DNA from: Corbicula japonica
Taxonomy: Eukaryota; Mollusca; Bivalvia; Venerida; Cyrenidae
Assembly (NCBI GenBank): GCA_038501625.1
Contig: JAZAYU010000175.1
Span: forward strand, 454,001 to 518,000
Direction: 5' to 3'
DNA: 64,000 bases
Shown here: in pieces, positions 21,925 to 36,837 of the stretch
Numbering within the stretch: position 1 is the first letter of the stretch
How the letters are laid out: each line of letters opens with the position of its first letter
The notes under the pieces: model-generated
The model's database searches: none
What the model was told of the DNA's origin: nothing
Seen by the model: the letters and a program-made list of their open reading frames with translations, nothing else
Program-made: the position numbers and the translations under genes

Positions 21925-22480
21925 CACTTAACCAATGTTCTAACTACACCGATAAATGTTAATTTTTACCGCATAGAATTCGAGTGTAATGTTCAAATTT
22001 GAAACACATTAATAACTATTATTTTTAAATCTTTTTATGAAATTGCCATTAAAATCCACATGTGCATTCATAAACCAGCGACATTTTATCGAGGTTAGTC
22101 TGAAACCAAAATTCACTAAATTGACCTCAGTGTTTGTCATTCGACTAAAACTGCTGAAACATCTTCTGTGTAACAGCTAAGCAATCGCGTTATTACAGAA
22201 TTGCTTAGATTTGTTCAAAACTACGTAAGAATCCATATTTAAATAAGGAGACATGAATTTTCGTTAACAGATACTATACGCGCTATTCCGTTTTTGTGAC
22301 TGGTCTTTACCCCTACCTTTATTAATGGCCTGTGGTATCGAAACGGATGTAGCTCTGAAATTTTATGATTCTGAAAATTTTGTATCTTATTATGTTCCAA
22401 GTTTGGAGAGTATACTCGGAATACTTGCTGGGAATACAAAAAAAAAATGTGATCGATGTAGTTAGAACATTGGTTAAGTG
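21925..22480. mobile_element. MITE with TA target duplication and 30-bp inverted ends
   Basis: Left end CACTTAACCAATGTTCTAAC continuing TACACCGAT; right end is its complement with one change (TACATCGAT). TA at 21923-21924 and 22481-22482. 556 bp, no transposase. TA suggests a Tc1/mariner-type enzyme. Confidence 0.9.
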
Positions 22481-22839
22481 TATAATACAATTTTGAGCAC
22501 TTTCTTGAACCTTAGTCTTAGTACATGTATTAGATTTTAACCCAGCATGAACTTTGCCTATTATGGTCTTTAAAAACGACATTATGTCGCGCTACTTATT
22601 TCGATACATTTAAATGGGATTAGCTCCTTATTAATGCTTTCTATCGGTACCTACATTCGGCCATTGGTTTAACACACTGAGGCAATCCCGCGACACATCA
22701 CTGTTTTCTTGACTTTGACACTTGACAGTATATTAGATAAGCCGATAGCGATGTTGATGTGAAAACGACGATATGGCAAGATTTTACTGTTTATGGCATT
22801 TTATGGCATAATCGCCATAAAACCGTATATTGAAGTATT
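22481..22839. other. Intergenic DNA, nothing recognised
   Basis: No supported feature. Confidence 0.4.
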
Positions 22840-22911
22840 TTCAGCCGTGGCCGTTGCCGAAATATTGGGGCATCGACCGCGGCTCCTGCGGCCCCTGCTC
22901 CTACGCGCCTG
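22840..22911 (-). repeat. Terminus of a CAGGCGCGTAGGAGC-type repeat
   Basis: The complement reads CAGGCGCGTAGGAGCAGGGG followed by GCCGCAGGAGCCGCGG, matching the left end of the element at 32058-33194. Only one end is visible here. Confidence 0.75.
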
Positions 22912-23639
22912 TGCCGGATTACTGAATTAATGCGGTCAATATGATTTATTAATTGTATGCTCGTGAATTCATTTTTCATTTCGGTCTCTTTTATTTTTAA
23001 CTTAATATAAAGCAGAGATTATGACGCTATTTATTTAACCCGACAGCTTGAATGATCATTCGTAATCGTGTAAACAAAGACATTAAAAATGTACATCTGT
23101 ATGCATGTTTGTACCAAATATTCAACATTCTTCTTTAACAAAAATATATGTTTAGTATAAGTATAACGTGCGTGCTGTGTCTTATTTCTTTTATAAAGAA
23201 GGCCACAAGATACAATGAAAAAGGTCAACTGAAGCGATAAAGTGCTATATCAACAGTTGCATTAATAACTAGTTGTGTTTGTGTCGCCTGCGACAGCAGG
23301 TACGCACATAGGGATCCAATTGTCCGCTGGCGGCGTCGGCGGCGTCAGTGTACGGTAGAACCCCAACTTTAATAAGAAACCTATTATTTCCTATAGCTTT
23401 TAAAGTACTTGCCCTATCAACTCTATTAACTAAATGAAATGCATCACATGCATAAACAAAGCAGTCTGTGACATTAAGAATAATAACTCCAGTTTTACTT
23501 TTTTTAGTTATTCTCCTTCCTTCAGATGACTTTAATATTTAACTTATTGATGTCGTTAACATTGAAAGAACTTGGCCTATAATAGAATCAACTAAATTAT
23601 TGGAATGTATCATCATCGTTACTTTATTAAGATACTTAT
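22912..23639. other. Intergenic DNA; short GGCGTC run
   Basis: No gene seen. 23326-23350 has GGCGGCGTCGGCGGCGTC, a short GC-rich repeat of the kind that starts the composite repeat at 62091. Confidence 0.4.
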
Positions 23640-23795
23640 GGGGTCGATATTTTTACCGTAACTTTGCGAGAGTGTTACGATGTTGCGTAAATTACGAACT
23701 CTTCGAGACAATAAGAAAAATCACTACGATGGTCTTACGACAGAGATACGAACGTCGTAAGAGATACTAGCCCTTCGAGACAATCACCCCTGGTC
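23640..23795 (-). repeat. Dispersed repeat with GGGTG-TTGTCTCGAA end, copy 2 (inverted)
   Basis: Complement starts CCAGGGGTGATTGTCTCGAA and carries repeated CGTAA/TTACGA motifs like 5267-5420. Confidence 0.5.
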
Positions 23796-23904
23796 TAGAG
23801 GAGTGGGTATTCTGGTTGTTTTACATCACCCTGAAAAATTTACTGGCCAGGGATGCTCCTTGTTACAATGCATTCATTTACATGTATGTGAATAAACGCA
23901 ATTT

Positions 23905-24591
23905 TCAATTGAACATAAACATTTTTAGTTAAAATCATAGCATTTTCTTTCTTGTGAGTAGTGAACATACAATAACCATAATTCTTGGTCTACTTTGCCC
24001 AAGCATGTTATGGTTACGTGCCTTTTTGTACCGGAAATGTTCGTCATATGTTAACCAGCTTCGGCTAATGACCCTGGATGCAGCGATCGTGACATTATAC
24101 ATATACTTAAGAACACCCTGAACATCAGTTGTGTGAACTAAACAATAAATGCTGACATAGACCAGAAAATCATCTGCCCATATGTTAATATCAAAAGGGG
24201 CTTTAGCTTTCTTCATTTGAATATTATCATCAACAATTACACTATATTTGTCCTCGCTGTCTTTAAAAGACGGCAAAAGAGTAACTACTTCAATAAATTC
24301 GCCATTTACAATTTGTGTATTCCCTGCATTAGTCAAATGGATCCCAAGACTTTCGTTAAGACTTGGTTGCTCACCTGAGATGCAATCTCTAGGTCCCTCC
24401 AAAAGCGGACTTTCGTCATTCTGGCTAGCCCCCAAGTGCTTAGCCACCCGCCTGGCCACATCAACCAGTTGATCATCAGATAATGAAACCATCCCGCTCG
24501 AGACATTCTTTGCAGTTGAAGTGTTGGCCCCAGCTAGAGAGAAGAGCGCCTCCTGTACCTCATTGCGATGTCTTTTCCTTTTAATTGACAT
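23905..24591 (-). pseudogene. Frameshifted unknown protein of a mollusc mobile-element-associated type
   Basis: The frame opens at the ATG at 24591 with a basic start (MSIKRKRHR). It contains PFDINIWADDFLVYVSIYCL, GVLKYMYNV, and SRSWLTYDEHFRYKKARN. After LGQ the frame is off by one: the expected continuation VDQELWLLYV is readable in another frame at about 23960-23985. I recall similar W-YDE-FR-KA-N ... W-VD-ELWL proteins in molluscs and cnidarians, often near tyrosine-recombinase retroelements, but I am not certain. No recombinase or RT is adjacent. I do not assign a function. Confidence 0.6.
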
Positions 24592-26566
<1,975 letters not shown>

Positions 26567-26635
26567 GTCCCTTCCGAGTATTGAACCCGGTGCCTCCGCC
26601 TGTGAGGCGAGTGATATAACCACTGCATCAAAAAC
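26567..26635 (-). tRNA. tRNA-Val(CAC)-like sequence, probably a pseudogene
   Basis: On the minus strand GTTTTTG pairs mostly with the 3' AAGGGAC. The segment GCAGTGGTTATATCAC resembles the D arm of tRNA-Val. CTCGC-CTCACAG-GCGGA forms an anticodon arm with CAC in the loop, and CCGGG-TTCAATA-CTCGG forms the T arm. Several acceptor pairs are wobbles or mismatches and the D stem is irregular. It could be a diverged gene or the head of a SINE. Confidence 0.5.
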
Positions 26636-27967
26636 ATTTGTGTTTCTGGACCTTTTTGACTGTGTGGGAAAGTGTGCTTACTGGATACTAGATGTGGGCA
26701 TTCCTGATATGCATATTTACTTTTTTTCAATCTGGGTTTTCGTATTTATAGAAGATTATATACCTGATTAGGTTTGTTAACAGCAACCTGTTGTTTTAAT
26801 CACTTGCAAAGTGCACAGAATACTTCAACAATTCAGTTAGATCATCTATGCAGCAGGTATAGATAGCTGCAGGGCATGCCTGATAGTACTTCCCTGTGTT
26901 CGTGCATTAAACATTATCATTTATACAAGGTATAATGCTTGTTGTCTTATTTAAAATAAATTGATATTCTTATTAAAATGCTCTCTTTTCCTCTCTACTA
27001 TTTCGATGCGTTGGAAGGCTGTGTTTTTAGTGTAGCGATTCCTGATAATCATATTTCTCTCTTTTTTTTTTATAAGAAACAATATTATAATCCTGTTTAG
27101 ATTTAAAATAAATAGTTTAATAAAAACAATGTTATATATGCAAATCATTTAATAAATATTTGACAAAACCGCACAGGGTATTCATGTGTTCTGGCTTCGT
27201 GTTTACCTCTTATGTTTACCTCTTAATATGTGATTTACCCCTTAATTGATCTTAAAAAGTTTCTCCATTATTTGAACCAATGATTTTATTTATTAAATTT
27301 ACAAATCATAACAATCCCAATCCATTTCAAATTGAATACGTACGTGCAGGTTACATTGAAAACAAGTTGTTGACAACATCAATGCAAAATAGGCGAGTTT
27401 AAACTTGGCAGTTAGTGAAATTATTTTCAAAAAATGCTATAAAATCAGGAACGAATTTAAAGGTCATCGCCCATAATCTTTCACATATCAATCTCTACAT
27501 ATAAAACATTGACGAGAACTTGGCGCAATCGTTTATAGCGTCTGTGGTTGGAGTTCATGTGTTGCTAAGAGCTGTTGCCATTAAGGTTAGAGTATTAGTG
27601 TTGGTCTTTGTCATTTATACTTCCAAGTTACAGTACAACTGTGTGTGCAGTGTGACAGCCATTATAGACAGTTTCCCGTGCAAATAAATTAGTTGGTCAG
27701 TAAAAATCTGTTACCTTAAGTGCCAAGACATGTTATCACTAAAAATCGCAAAACAAACATTTTCTCTACCTTTATGTCTGTTATCAGATTGGTCCCTTTT
27801 ATATTCGTCAATCCTGTGCCAATAATATTGTTTACTTTGCTTGGTTAATTTTAGTCGCGCACAAAATAAAAATAAAATACATTTTGGAGTAAATATTAGA
27901 CGCGTTCGCTTGTGTTACATTACCTTACCTTGGAGAATTGCGCAAAAGAGTTAAAACCAAACCTACA
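26636..27967. other. AT-rich intergenic DNA upstream of the Ly6 gene
   Basis: No supported feature; no convincing TATA box or CpG island was assigned for the gene that follows. Confidence 0.4.
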
Positions 27968-29679
27968 ATGGAATTTAGCTTAGCTTTCGTAGTTTTTTGT
28001 TTAGCGACTTCTTGCATATTCTGGAAAGGTATTTACGTAAAATTATTGAATTTAAATTATTAAGTTATACATCAATAAATTTATGATACTTCAGACAACT
28101 GGAGATAGTTTCAACTTATAATCTCACAGTCGTAAAGCTACTTGGACTGTTTTATCAAATCTACGTCCCCCGACTTTTTTTGATAAAGCGAAGACTTTAA
28201 ATGATTTTTATGATATTAAAAATAAACAATGAGCCGATGATTAACAAAATCACTATAAACTCTGGTGAGTTTGAACACTTAGCATCTAAAAGAAATATTA
28301 GGATATTTCATCCGTTTATACCAGATACATCGTTTTAGTTATAAATATAACTCGTGGTTTTCTGCAAAGAAAGTCGGGCTTCAGTCATACTCTGTGTATA
28401 TTTCACCGAGTTGCATTTATACTTTAATTTCTAGAAAACATGGCTAGTGCTAATTTGCAATATTATTTTCAAAATAAGTTTTGAAAAATGTACAGGGTTC
28501 ATTGAAAATCTTTCAATGCCTTTCCGCATCTTGATATATTGTATTGGTATATTGCGATTTAGTAATTCTTTGTTAATAAAAAGGTACCAATTTTTCTAAA
28601 ATATAGCACTTATTTTTTATAAGCAAACCACTGTGACATTCCGTCATGCATATAAAAATCATTCAACACATAATCATTAAAAGTCCTTCTGTTGAACAAA
28701 AAATGTGGGGACGTAGATTTGTCCGAGTAGCTTAACCACCGTGAGTCCAATGAAGTTTCCTTGCCCCTGTAGACAATGCATTTTATAGTTTTGGAATGTA
28801 ATTGTATCTTCATATATTTCCGCAATTAATAACTACGTGTACCAACATACTTACATGTATTTAACAAATTTAAACATTTAATTTTGATTAATATTATATA
28901 ATAACTTGTTGAAACAGTAAATGGAGACATATTTAACAACAAAAAAGACAACATCATAACTATTCTATTGAATGTATGTTTGTTTTATATATGTAAATGC
29001 ATTGAATCTGTTTGCGAATTTCAGAGCTTCTTTTTTATTTTTATTAATATTTATAGAAGCGGCAGCAGTGCAGTGTTACTCGTGCACCGATTGCAACGAT
29101 CCGTTCAAAGAATCACAAGCTACTGTTACTACCTGTCCTTACTCTTGCTTGAAAGTCAAAGCAGCAAGTGGTGAGTATCCAATTCATAACCGACCATATC
29201 CCGAAAAACTTTGCCTTCTTACTTCAAACAATAAGCAAATTTAGTTGAGGTATACTTGAAGAAATTGTCTTTTTTGTTATTATTCTGAGAGGTTCTCCGC
29301 CGTTTTAAAGAAGAATGACCATCGGTTATCATGTATATTCATGCTGCCCGATATGTTATTTTTACACGAGTATTTTTGTGCGTACATTTACTTTTTGGGA
29401 TTTGATATATTTCATAAGTCCATAAACTCAAGATACTTTTGCGAAGAAAGTACTTATTCTCAATTCTCTGTCTTTGCAGATTCTGTACAGTATATAATCA
29501 GAGGTTGCTGGACTAAGGCTGAAAATACCTGCGTTAAAGAAAATTACCAGGGAGTCGAGGCAAACGTATGTGCATGTACAACCGACAAGTGCAATGGCTC
29601 CGAGTCGCACTCTGCACAAAAGTCCATGATCGTTGTTATGAGTGCACTACTATTTACATTTGGAAAACTGTTCTTTTAA
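27968..29679 (+). CDS. Ly6/uPAR-type three-finger protein, predicted GPI-anchored
   Basis: Three exons, 27968-28028, 29057-29170 and 29480-29679, join in phase (GTATTT, GTGAGT donors; TTATAG, TTGCAG acceptors) to give 124 residues. Exon 1 encodes a hydrophobic signal peptide (MEFSLAFVVFCLATSC). The mature part starts near VQCYSC and has ten cysteines: CYSCTDC, CPYSC, GC, TC and the closing CACTTDKCN, the conserved end of the LU (Ly6/uPAR) domain. After CNG comes a short linker and a hydrophobic C-terminus (about IVVMSALLFTFGKLFF), as in GPI-anchored proteins. Such proteins usually sit on the outer cell surface and modulate receptors or channels; the partner here cannot be told. Exon borders after the signal peptide and within the domain match the usual LU gene pattern. 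No damage seen. Confidence 0.9.
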
Positions 29680-31461
29680 AAGTGTTTGGATATCTCAAAC
29701 ACTTCTGAATAACATGATTCCATGTATAGATTTTTTACTCATAAGTAAGCTTGCAACAGAACAATTTGTTATTGGTGTTAAGAAAGTATTAAGCTTTGTT
29801 TCCAGTAAGGTTACGCAGCAAGGAAACTTGGTTACTGGAGTCTAAACAAAGAAAGTACAACACATATAATACCGGTTTTGGCAATATTGACAGCAGAAAG
29901 TGCTGTAACATTTAAATATGCACACATACCACATGAAAAAAATCTAATTTTAGTAATCTTAAAGAAAGCATAAAAGTTGAGATATGAACATTTAGTATAT
30001 GACTTCATGTATACACTTTCAAACATGTTAAACTTTGCTTTTTTCTACTAGTCGTACTTATACATGTATTTAAACTACATAGGTATTAAGTATGTCACAT
30101 GACTAAAAAATGCACGACAAGCTTTGATTATTTTACAAATTTAGTTAAATATACCTTTCACTTCTTGACTTATCTATCTAAGTAATTTAAGCCTTGGTTT
30201 TGAGTTTCTTGGGACGATTTTATTATGAAAACACGGCAAAATAGTCCTACATACTTAATCAACGATCTTCATGCACCAATCATAATTATTATTATTGTAC
30301 ATTTCCTTGAATTCCGAATGAACTCTTTAAATTTGAAGCAATATCAAGGACCCAGTTTACATTTTTTTACAACTTGAGCATCTAAACATAAATTTAGCCA
30401 CGTGACGCTATATTTCTTTACTTTCATTGGTCTGCCAGTGGAAATTAATGTCGAGTTTTTAAAGAGATACGTCACAATGATTTGCCTTTGAAACCGAAAG
30501 TAGACCAGGAAGTAAGGTTTTCTTGAATTTCTAGAAAATCCTTCCATTATTTTGACGAATTGTCAAAAATTATTGTAGATCAGTATATACTTATTTTAGG
30601 TATGAGTTGTCTTAGTATATTAACCATGAATTTCAGAGTTCTAATGCTAACGGTTTTTCTTTTGTTTTAGTATGTGCTTGGTAATTAGAATATGAAAAAG
30701 AGTAAATTGAGCTTGAAAAGTTAGTACATCCTTAGATAAATAAATTTCTTCACTTTAATCTAGTTTGGCAATGTATATTTTCCCCAAAACTCATTTTTGA
30801 AATTTTAGCCAGTTTTCGCCTTTAGCAATGTTAGAGCCCCCAAGTTATAATATTGTTGTCTTTTTCCGCCTCGCATTCGGGCATTTCCGATGTACCGTTG
30901 TAAACTGATCCCCATAGAAAAATGATCCCGGTGCCTTATTTTGCAGAAATAAAGAAAACGATCCGCTTGCTTGATATGAGATGTTTAAAGCCATATGGTT
31001 GATTGGGTTGATGGGGGCCTACAGATATACAGAATTATCTCAATATTCTGTCTTAAGTTGCCTCCCTTTGTAACGCATGTTTTAATTCATTTTTAAGTTC
31101 ACCTATATGATTGTCGCATTTTTTCAAAGTGGCCATTAATTATGCGTCTCTTTGTAATCTTTACCAAAACAAGCTCATTTAAAGTGGTTGTCATATTTAT
31201 AGTACTTTTCATTGCCTGTAAAGTATATGCAAATAAAACAAGTTTACCTTAAACAAATAAATATACTTTAACTAGTCGCTGAAAAGCATATTAGTTCATT
31301 ATTTGCTCGTTTCCATCGGTCTTTCTACAATATGTTTGTGCTGTATTTTTGCTTCTTCTGACGGTTTAATCAGTTATTTGAAAAATTGGTACCAAGGAAT
31401 AATGGTACGTACTGGTACATTCGCGATGCTGTATATTAGGGAAACAATTCACCAGGCTCGT
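29680..31461. other. AT-rich intergenic DNA, nothing recognised
   Basis: Includes the 3' UTR of the Ly6 gene, whose end I could not fix. No other supported feature. Confidence 0.45.
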
Positions 31462-31665
31462 ACAGCTAAGCCTGCGATTCAGTTCCCCGATTTTGCGTGA
31501 AAAACCGTGTGGCCAACGATAACGATCGTGTAACGTGTGCGTGAAGCTTGTACCGCAAACCGTGAAGCGTGATGCGACAGAGCATGCGCACCGTGAAACG
31601 ATCATGTTATTGCGCATGCGTACCGTGAACCGTGAGATCTCAATACGCACGCGCACCGTGAAGCG
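31462..31665 (+). repeat. CCGTGAAGCG-rich repeat, left-facing copy
   Basis: Starts CAGCTAAGCCTGCGATTC preceded by TA, and then holds repeated words ACCGTGAA(G/C)CGTGA and GCGCACCGTGAA. The complement of 43180-43404 starts with the same sequence. Confidence 0.8.
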
Positions 31666-32057
31666 TTAATTGATCGAAACAAAACTAAGTAATAATGGCA
31701 ATTTCTCGACTACATCCAAACAATTGCTATTTCTCAATGCATTTCTACCGTTTATTTGTCATCTCTAATATGAAAACCGAAACAAGTCCACGAAAATAAC
31801 ACTTGCATATAAGGCAATCTGTATTTTGTAAGGTCGTAGGCCGAAACGTAAAGAGTTCGAGATTGAAATGATTTTGATGATTATATCCCTTATGATTATA
31901 ATTAAAGTGTATTCCCCGAAAATCAGTTAATACTGAAGAAGAAGGTTGAGATTTAATTTACCGAACTTAATTGGTATTTGACATTTTCAAATCGGATGAA
32001 AATTTAGCGGAGATTCGACACATCCTGCACCATACGCTCAATATATTAAGGTTGAAA
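31666..32057. other. Intergenic DNA, nothing recognised
   Basis: No supported feature. Confidence 0.4.
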
Positions 32058-33194
32058 CAGGCGCGTAGGAGCTGGGGCCGCAGGGGCCGCGACCGCGGCT
32101 CCAATATATTAGCAAGTCAATGGCCCCAGTCGCGGCTCCAAAAAGAGGTTCTTAAGCGCTAATGCGATGCCATAGAAGTGAAATTGAACCAAAGATCATC
32201 GTTTTTACAAATACCGGTAGCTAATACACAGCCAAGTGTCAACGCCTATAAAACAGTAATGTTTCGCAGAATTGCCCCAGGGTGTTAACGCCGCGACTTA
32301 GTAATGTGCAAAAGTATGTAAAACATATATAATTGTTTTATCGTAAATTGGGATATTTTGGCGTCGTGGTATTTCGCAATTTTGGCACAAACTGCTTAAG
32401 TCTTTTTTTCGCCAGTTAAATTTTCGTCATTTATCATCGTGCGGCGAAAATTGACCACAGATACTTTCCTTTTTACTTATGTTGATTTGCCGGTACACGT
32501 TTGCGCAGATTGGTCGGCATTTATTGAAAAAATACGATGAACCGTGCATACAGGAGAAAAAGACAAAAATACACCAAAATGATTCTTATTTGCTGTTTTC
32601 ATATACATGTACAAAATTAATGCTTCAAATGCAGAAAAAATGCATACAAATTAAGTTACGTGTCTAAACTGCAAAAACAAAACATTATGTTTATCATTCC
32701 GTTAAACTATTTGTGCTAATCCTGCCGTAAGCTTGAATTTTCTATATTTAGTAATAGGATGAAATATTTCAAAATCGACATTTAAAATATATTCCCAACG
32801 CGACAATTTAAATAAATTGAAACTAATTTAAATGTAAATTAAAATCACGAGCTTTATTGAGCAGCTTTGATAAGCGATACACAGCGTAAACGTTGATGAA
32901 GACTTAGTGTGAAAACACGCTGCGTAATGGCCGTCTACAGTCATTGCACGTTCATTAATAAAAGAAAAATTACCATAATCTCTTTAACGGCAAATGCAGT
33001 TCAAAAGAACTTTGCATAAATACATGCTATTAATGTATCTTTATTTCGCATATATTAAAATAGATGAAAAGGGAACTTTAAAAGCCTCATTCGAACAGTT
33101 TGTTACGGTATTTTGTCGATATACCACTTTGCATTTTTGCAGCACTCATTATCACTTCCGCGGCTTCAATGTTAAAATTGCTCCTACGCGCCTG
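32058..33194. mobile_element. Putative non-autonomous transposon with CAGGCGCGTAGGAGC ends
   Basis: A perfect 15-bp inverted repeat (CAGGCGCGTAGGAGC and its complement) bounds 1137 bp. The left part also has GACCGCGGCTCCAAT, and the right part CCGCGGCTTCAAT in the same orientation. TGAAA occurs immediately outside both ends and could be a 5-bp target duplication, but no 8-bp duplication matches, so the class is open. No transposase ORF. One end of another copy lies at 22840-22911. Confidence 0.65.
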
Positions 33195-33224
33195 TGAAAG
33201 TGAACAAGACAACGAACACATCGG

Positions 33225-34100
33225 TTTTATCAGGATCTATGCAAGCCCTCTCTAGTTTAATGAGGTTATTCTTGACCAAATGTGGATGGTGCAAATTCTG
33301 ATCAGACAGCACTAAAGTACAGAATGATCTGGACCTACGTACATTTTTCGGACTTCCTTGCAGCTTGGTCAGCTAGGGTATGCACAATAGTCGCATTTCG
33401 TCTCATGGCGTTATTTCTAACCAAAAAAATGAAGCAGTATGTGTATCCTTATCAGACAGCATGTATGTGCATGCTGATCTGGATCTACACTAGCTGCAAT
33501 GAGATTGATCGGGGCTCTTCTAGATGCTTTTAAAAATTCACAAGATTATTCTTGACCAGGATTTGTCTAGATTTATAAAGTTTTATTCCTGACAAATAAA
33601 TGGATGGTGTAAATCGTGATCAGACTGCACAAAGCACAGGCAGACCTGGATCTACAGTGGACTCCCATCTGTGTTGCTTGATGAGCTAGGAAATAAACTA
33701 GTGTCTTCTTGTTACAAAGGTTATTTTTGACCGAAAAATAGAACAGTAAGAGGATCCTTATCAGTTGGCATGGATGTGCATGGTAATCTAGATCTACACT
33801 GACACATCATTGAGATTGGGGTTTCATTCAATTCTTCTAGATTTATAAGATTATTCTTGACAAGGCCGTGTCTACATTCATAAGTTTATAACTGACCAAT
33901 AAGACTTCCTGACTTCATGAATGTACAGACAGATCTGGATCTGTGGAGCGCAGATCCCTGTGGTTTATCAGCTAGGTTATGAACTAGTCGCTTCTCGTCC
34001 CATAAGGTTATTTCTGACCAAGAATGAATCAGTGTGGATTCTTAACAGCTGGCACAGATGTGCAGGCTGATGTGGATCTACACTGATGGCCACTAGATAT
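33225..34100 (+). repeat. Tandem array, about three units of roughly 300 bp
   Basis: Each unit has TTATT(C/T)(T)TGACCAA..., GATCAGAC, GATCTGGATCTAC, AGCTAGG, ACTAGTCGC-like and a second GATCTACACT word. Units start near 33255, 33570 and 33880. The words are those of the foldback MITEs at 35-40 kb, so the array derives from that family. Confidence 0.75.
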
Positions 34101-35058
34101 AATCTGTTAATTCCTTGTTTTTATTTCTTTCCCGAATTATGTTCAGATTTATGTAAGATGGGCACAAATTTGCTGCATCTGAATTGGCATTCCAATATAC
34201 ATAATAAAAGGTTTTTACTCTTACTACAGCAAAGACCTATATTATTTTATATATAAGTAGATATGCATAATCGCATTTTCTCGCCTATGCACGCGGCCTG
34301 CGTTATCTTGAATCACATGATCGCCATTTTTGATACCGAAAGCCTTCATCAATTTTGTCTATGATTGAAGCTTTTTTAATGAATGTTAAATACAAATTTG
34401 ACTTGCATTAATTTAAAGAAAGATGCATATTCTTTATCATTAAACTCAGGTTTACTATTTTCTTATTGATATAACAATCAAAATCACCACAATTGCACCA
34501 TGTAACTGTTCAAAGTGCCTTAGCCTGCAGAAAGCAAACATACAATATGAAATGCCGATCATATAAGGGCCTTAAAAAGATGTGATAATTTAATCAATGT
34601 GTTCAAGAAGTATATCAAAATAACATAATAACATGAAGATCGATTAAAAGTGATGTAAACATCATTAAAATCAAGTCAACACGTAATTATCAGCTACAAT
34701 ATGGTGCATTATATCAAGTGAAAATAGCGATTTGTCACGTGACGAAATTCTCGTCCAGTCCACATATCAAAATGAGATTTACTAGATCAGTTAAAGAGCG
34801 ATGCGAATCTGTGTAATATATAAGTCATTCACTAGAGCAAAATGCATACGACAAAGTGAGTGGAATAGCTAAAAAATATTCTGGCTTTAAGGCTGCAAAG
34901 ATTCACTGGTGCACCAAATAATAGTGATCAAAGTGAGATGATGTTAACCGTGGTATCCCCATTATCATGATTTGTCTTTGGCAAAAGTAAAAAAAAAGAA
35001 CCTTTTTAAATAAGACCAGAACATGCAGTCTTACTGTAAATACATTACACAACTATGT
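34101..35058. other. AT-rich intergenic DNA, nothing recognised
   Basis: No supported feature. Confidence 0.45.
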
Positions 35059-35276
35059 TTAACCATTTACTTCACATACTGGTATACAGGCTTAAAAGTG
35101 TTTGCAAACAATGTTGATCCAGATCAGCCTGCACATATATGTGGTCTGATCTGGATCTGCATTGGTCACATCAATAATAAACTAATGAAATGCGAACAGT
35201 GTTGATCCGAATCAGACTGCTTGATCTACTATGTTGGTTCATGCAACAAAGGTGTATCTATGGAGTAAAAGGTTAA
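35059..35276. mobile_element. Foldback MITE with TTAA, copy 1
   Basis: TTAA at 35059-35062 and 35273-35276; ends CCATTTACTTCACATA and TATCTATGGAGTAAAAGG. Interior GATCCAGATCAGCCTGCAC and GTCTGATCTGGATCTGCA. Non-coding. Confidence 0.8.
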
Positions 35277-35550
35277 ATCCCATTTTTATGTAAAAACATC
35301 AGTATTACATATAGATTTAGATTTGTTTCATATTCAATCTTAATATAGAAAATAACAATACAAACAGTTGTTAGAAAAAAAATTAATATCACAAAAAAAA
35401 CAGAAAAATACATGTCATCATATCAGAAATACATTGCTTATAGCATTGCAGGTTGCCTAGAGATTCACAGTCCTATTCTTTGAATAATCAAGCTAAAAAC
35501 CATTGAAAGTACATAGTACAAAGTTGTATCTATGAAGTAAATGTATAGGG

Positions 35551-35783
35551 TTAACACTTTCCTCCATAGATACACCTTTATTGCTTGGGCAAACAGTTTA
35601 GATCCAGATCAGCCAGCACATCCGTACTGTCTGATCAGGATCTAAACTGTTCGCTTTTTGATTCATTAGGTTATTTCTGATCAGAATGCGACCAGTGCAG
35701 ATCCTGATAAGATGGCACAGATGTGCTGGATCTACACTGGTCGCACATGCGTAAAAATGCGTATATATGGAGGTAAGAGTTAA
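35551..35783. mobile_element. Foldback MITE with TTAA, copy 2
   Basis: TTAA at both ends (35551-35554, 35780-35783). Left end CACTTTCCTCCATAGATACA; the right end is the inverted counterpart, TATATGGAGGTAAGAG. The interior is largely self-complementary (GATCCAGATCAGCC ... GGATCTACACTGG). Just outside, 35526-35550 resembles the end of a further, truncated copy. Confidence 0.88.
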
Positions 35784-36837
35784 ACAATTCTTGGCAATGA
35801 CTAGACGATCCCCAAAACTTTTTTGAGACATAATAATGGATGTTAATATGTATGTAATACACGGGTAAACAACAAAAAGTAGCCCCGTTTTCTTTATGAG
35901 GTTTAATTAGATAAATTCAAGTTAAATTAAGTATGTGTATCAGCTATGTAGTTTAGTGTCTTTAAAGTGTTTTAAAGACGATTCATTAGCTGCTGGTTGC
36001 CATTTGATGCAGACTTGCTGTTTGTTGCTTCACTCGCAAATCTGGATCTCTGGGTGCCGGCTCAACGGTTGAATTATTTAGTTCTGTGGCTGCTGGCTGC
36101 TTTGGCGAGGAGACATTTCAGGAAAGTGCTGACTGACATGTGAAACACATAAATTTTGCTTGAGACAGAATTCTTGCTTTATTTTTGCTGGCAACTAGGT
36201 TTCAGTGAAAGACTGTGAGGTTCCTGTCCTGCTTGGGAAGTAGTATTCTTCTGAGAAGTCTCGATCAGTAGCTTAAATGAAGTAGTTTCTTGCTGGAATA
36301 TGCCTTTATTTGTGCATAATAATAACACTTCAGACTGTTCGACGTACAAGGCTCCACTGGCTGCTGGCTTGTGGAAATATTCTTGACAACTTCATAAAGT
36401 TTTAATATTTTATCCAATATCTTCAAGAATACTTTGTTAATTTCAATGTCTTTCACGTTCCAAGATTTCAAACAAAATACTTTCCAAAGGATAAGTCTGC
36501 ATAGCGACATTCACTTTATGTTTTGATAATAATCAAATCTGTTGCACAACACAGTCCATCTTGACAGTTGCAAGGTGTTTAGTCATACTGGATTTCTTTT
36601 TGGGTGATGTGTCGAAATAGAAGTTTCCATATCCCTTCATAAAACACTACAAGTTCTCTTTCTTGTTGCCCTGAAAAAGAAGTTAGGTATTTAAAAAGTG
36701 TGAAAAGACAAAGTTGATGCATGAATATATAATTATATTAGCTGTCTGCTGGAATCAAAAGTTGAAATGTTTGCCTATGCTTTATAATTTATGACAAAAA
36801 AGGTTTAACATTAATAAATATAACATAACCTCAATAT
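35784..36837. other. Intergenic DNA, nothing recognised
   Basis: No supported gene or repeat; several CTGCTGGCTGC-like words near 35990-36100 and 36360 are too short to call. Confidence 0.4.
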
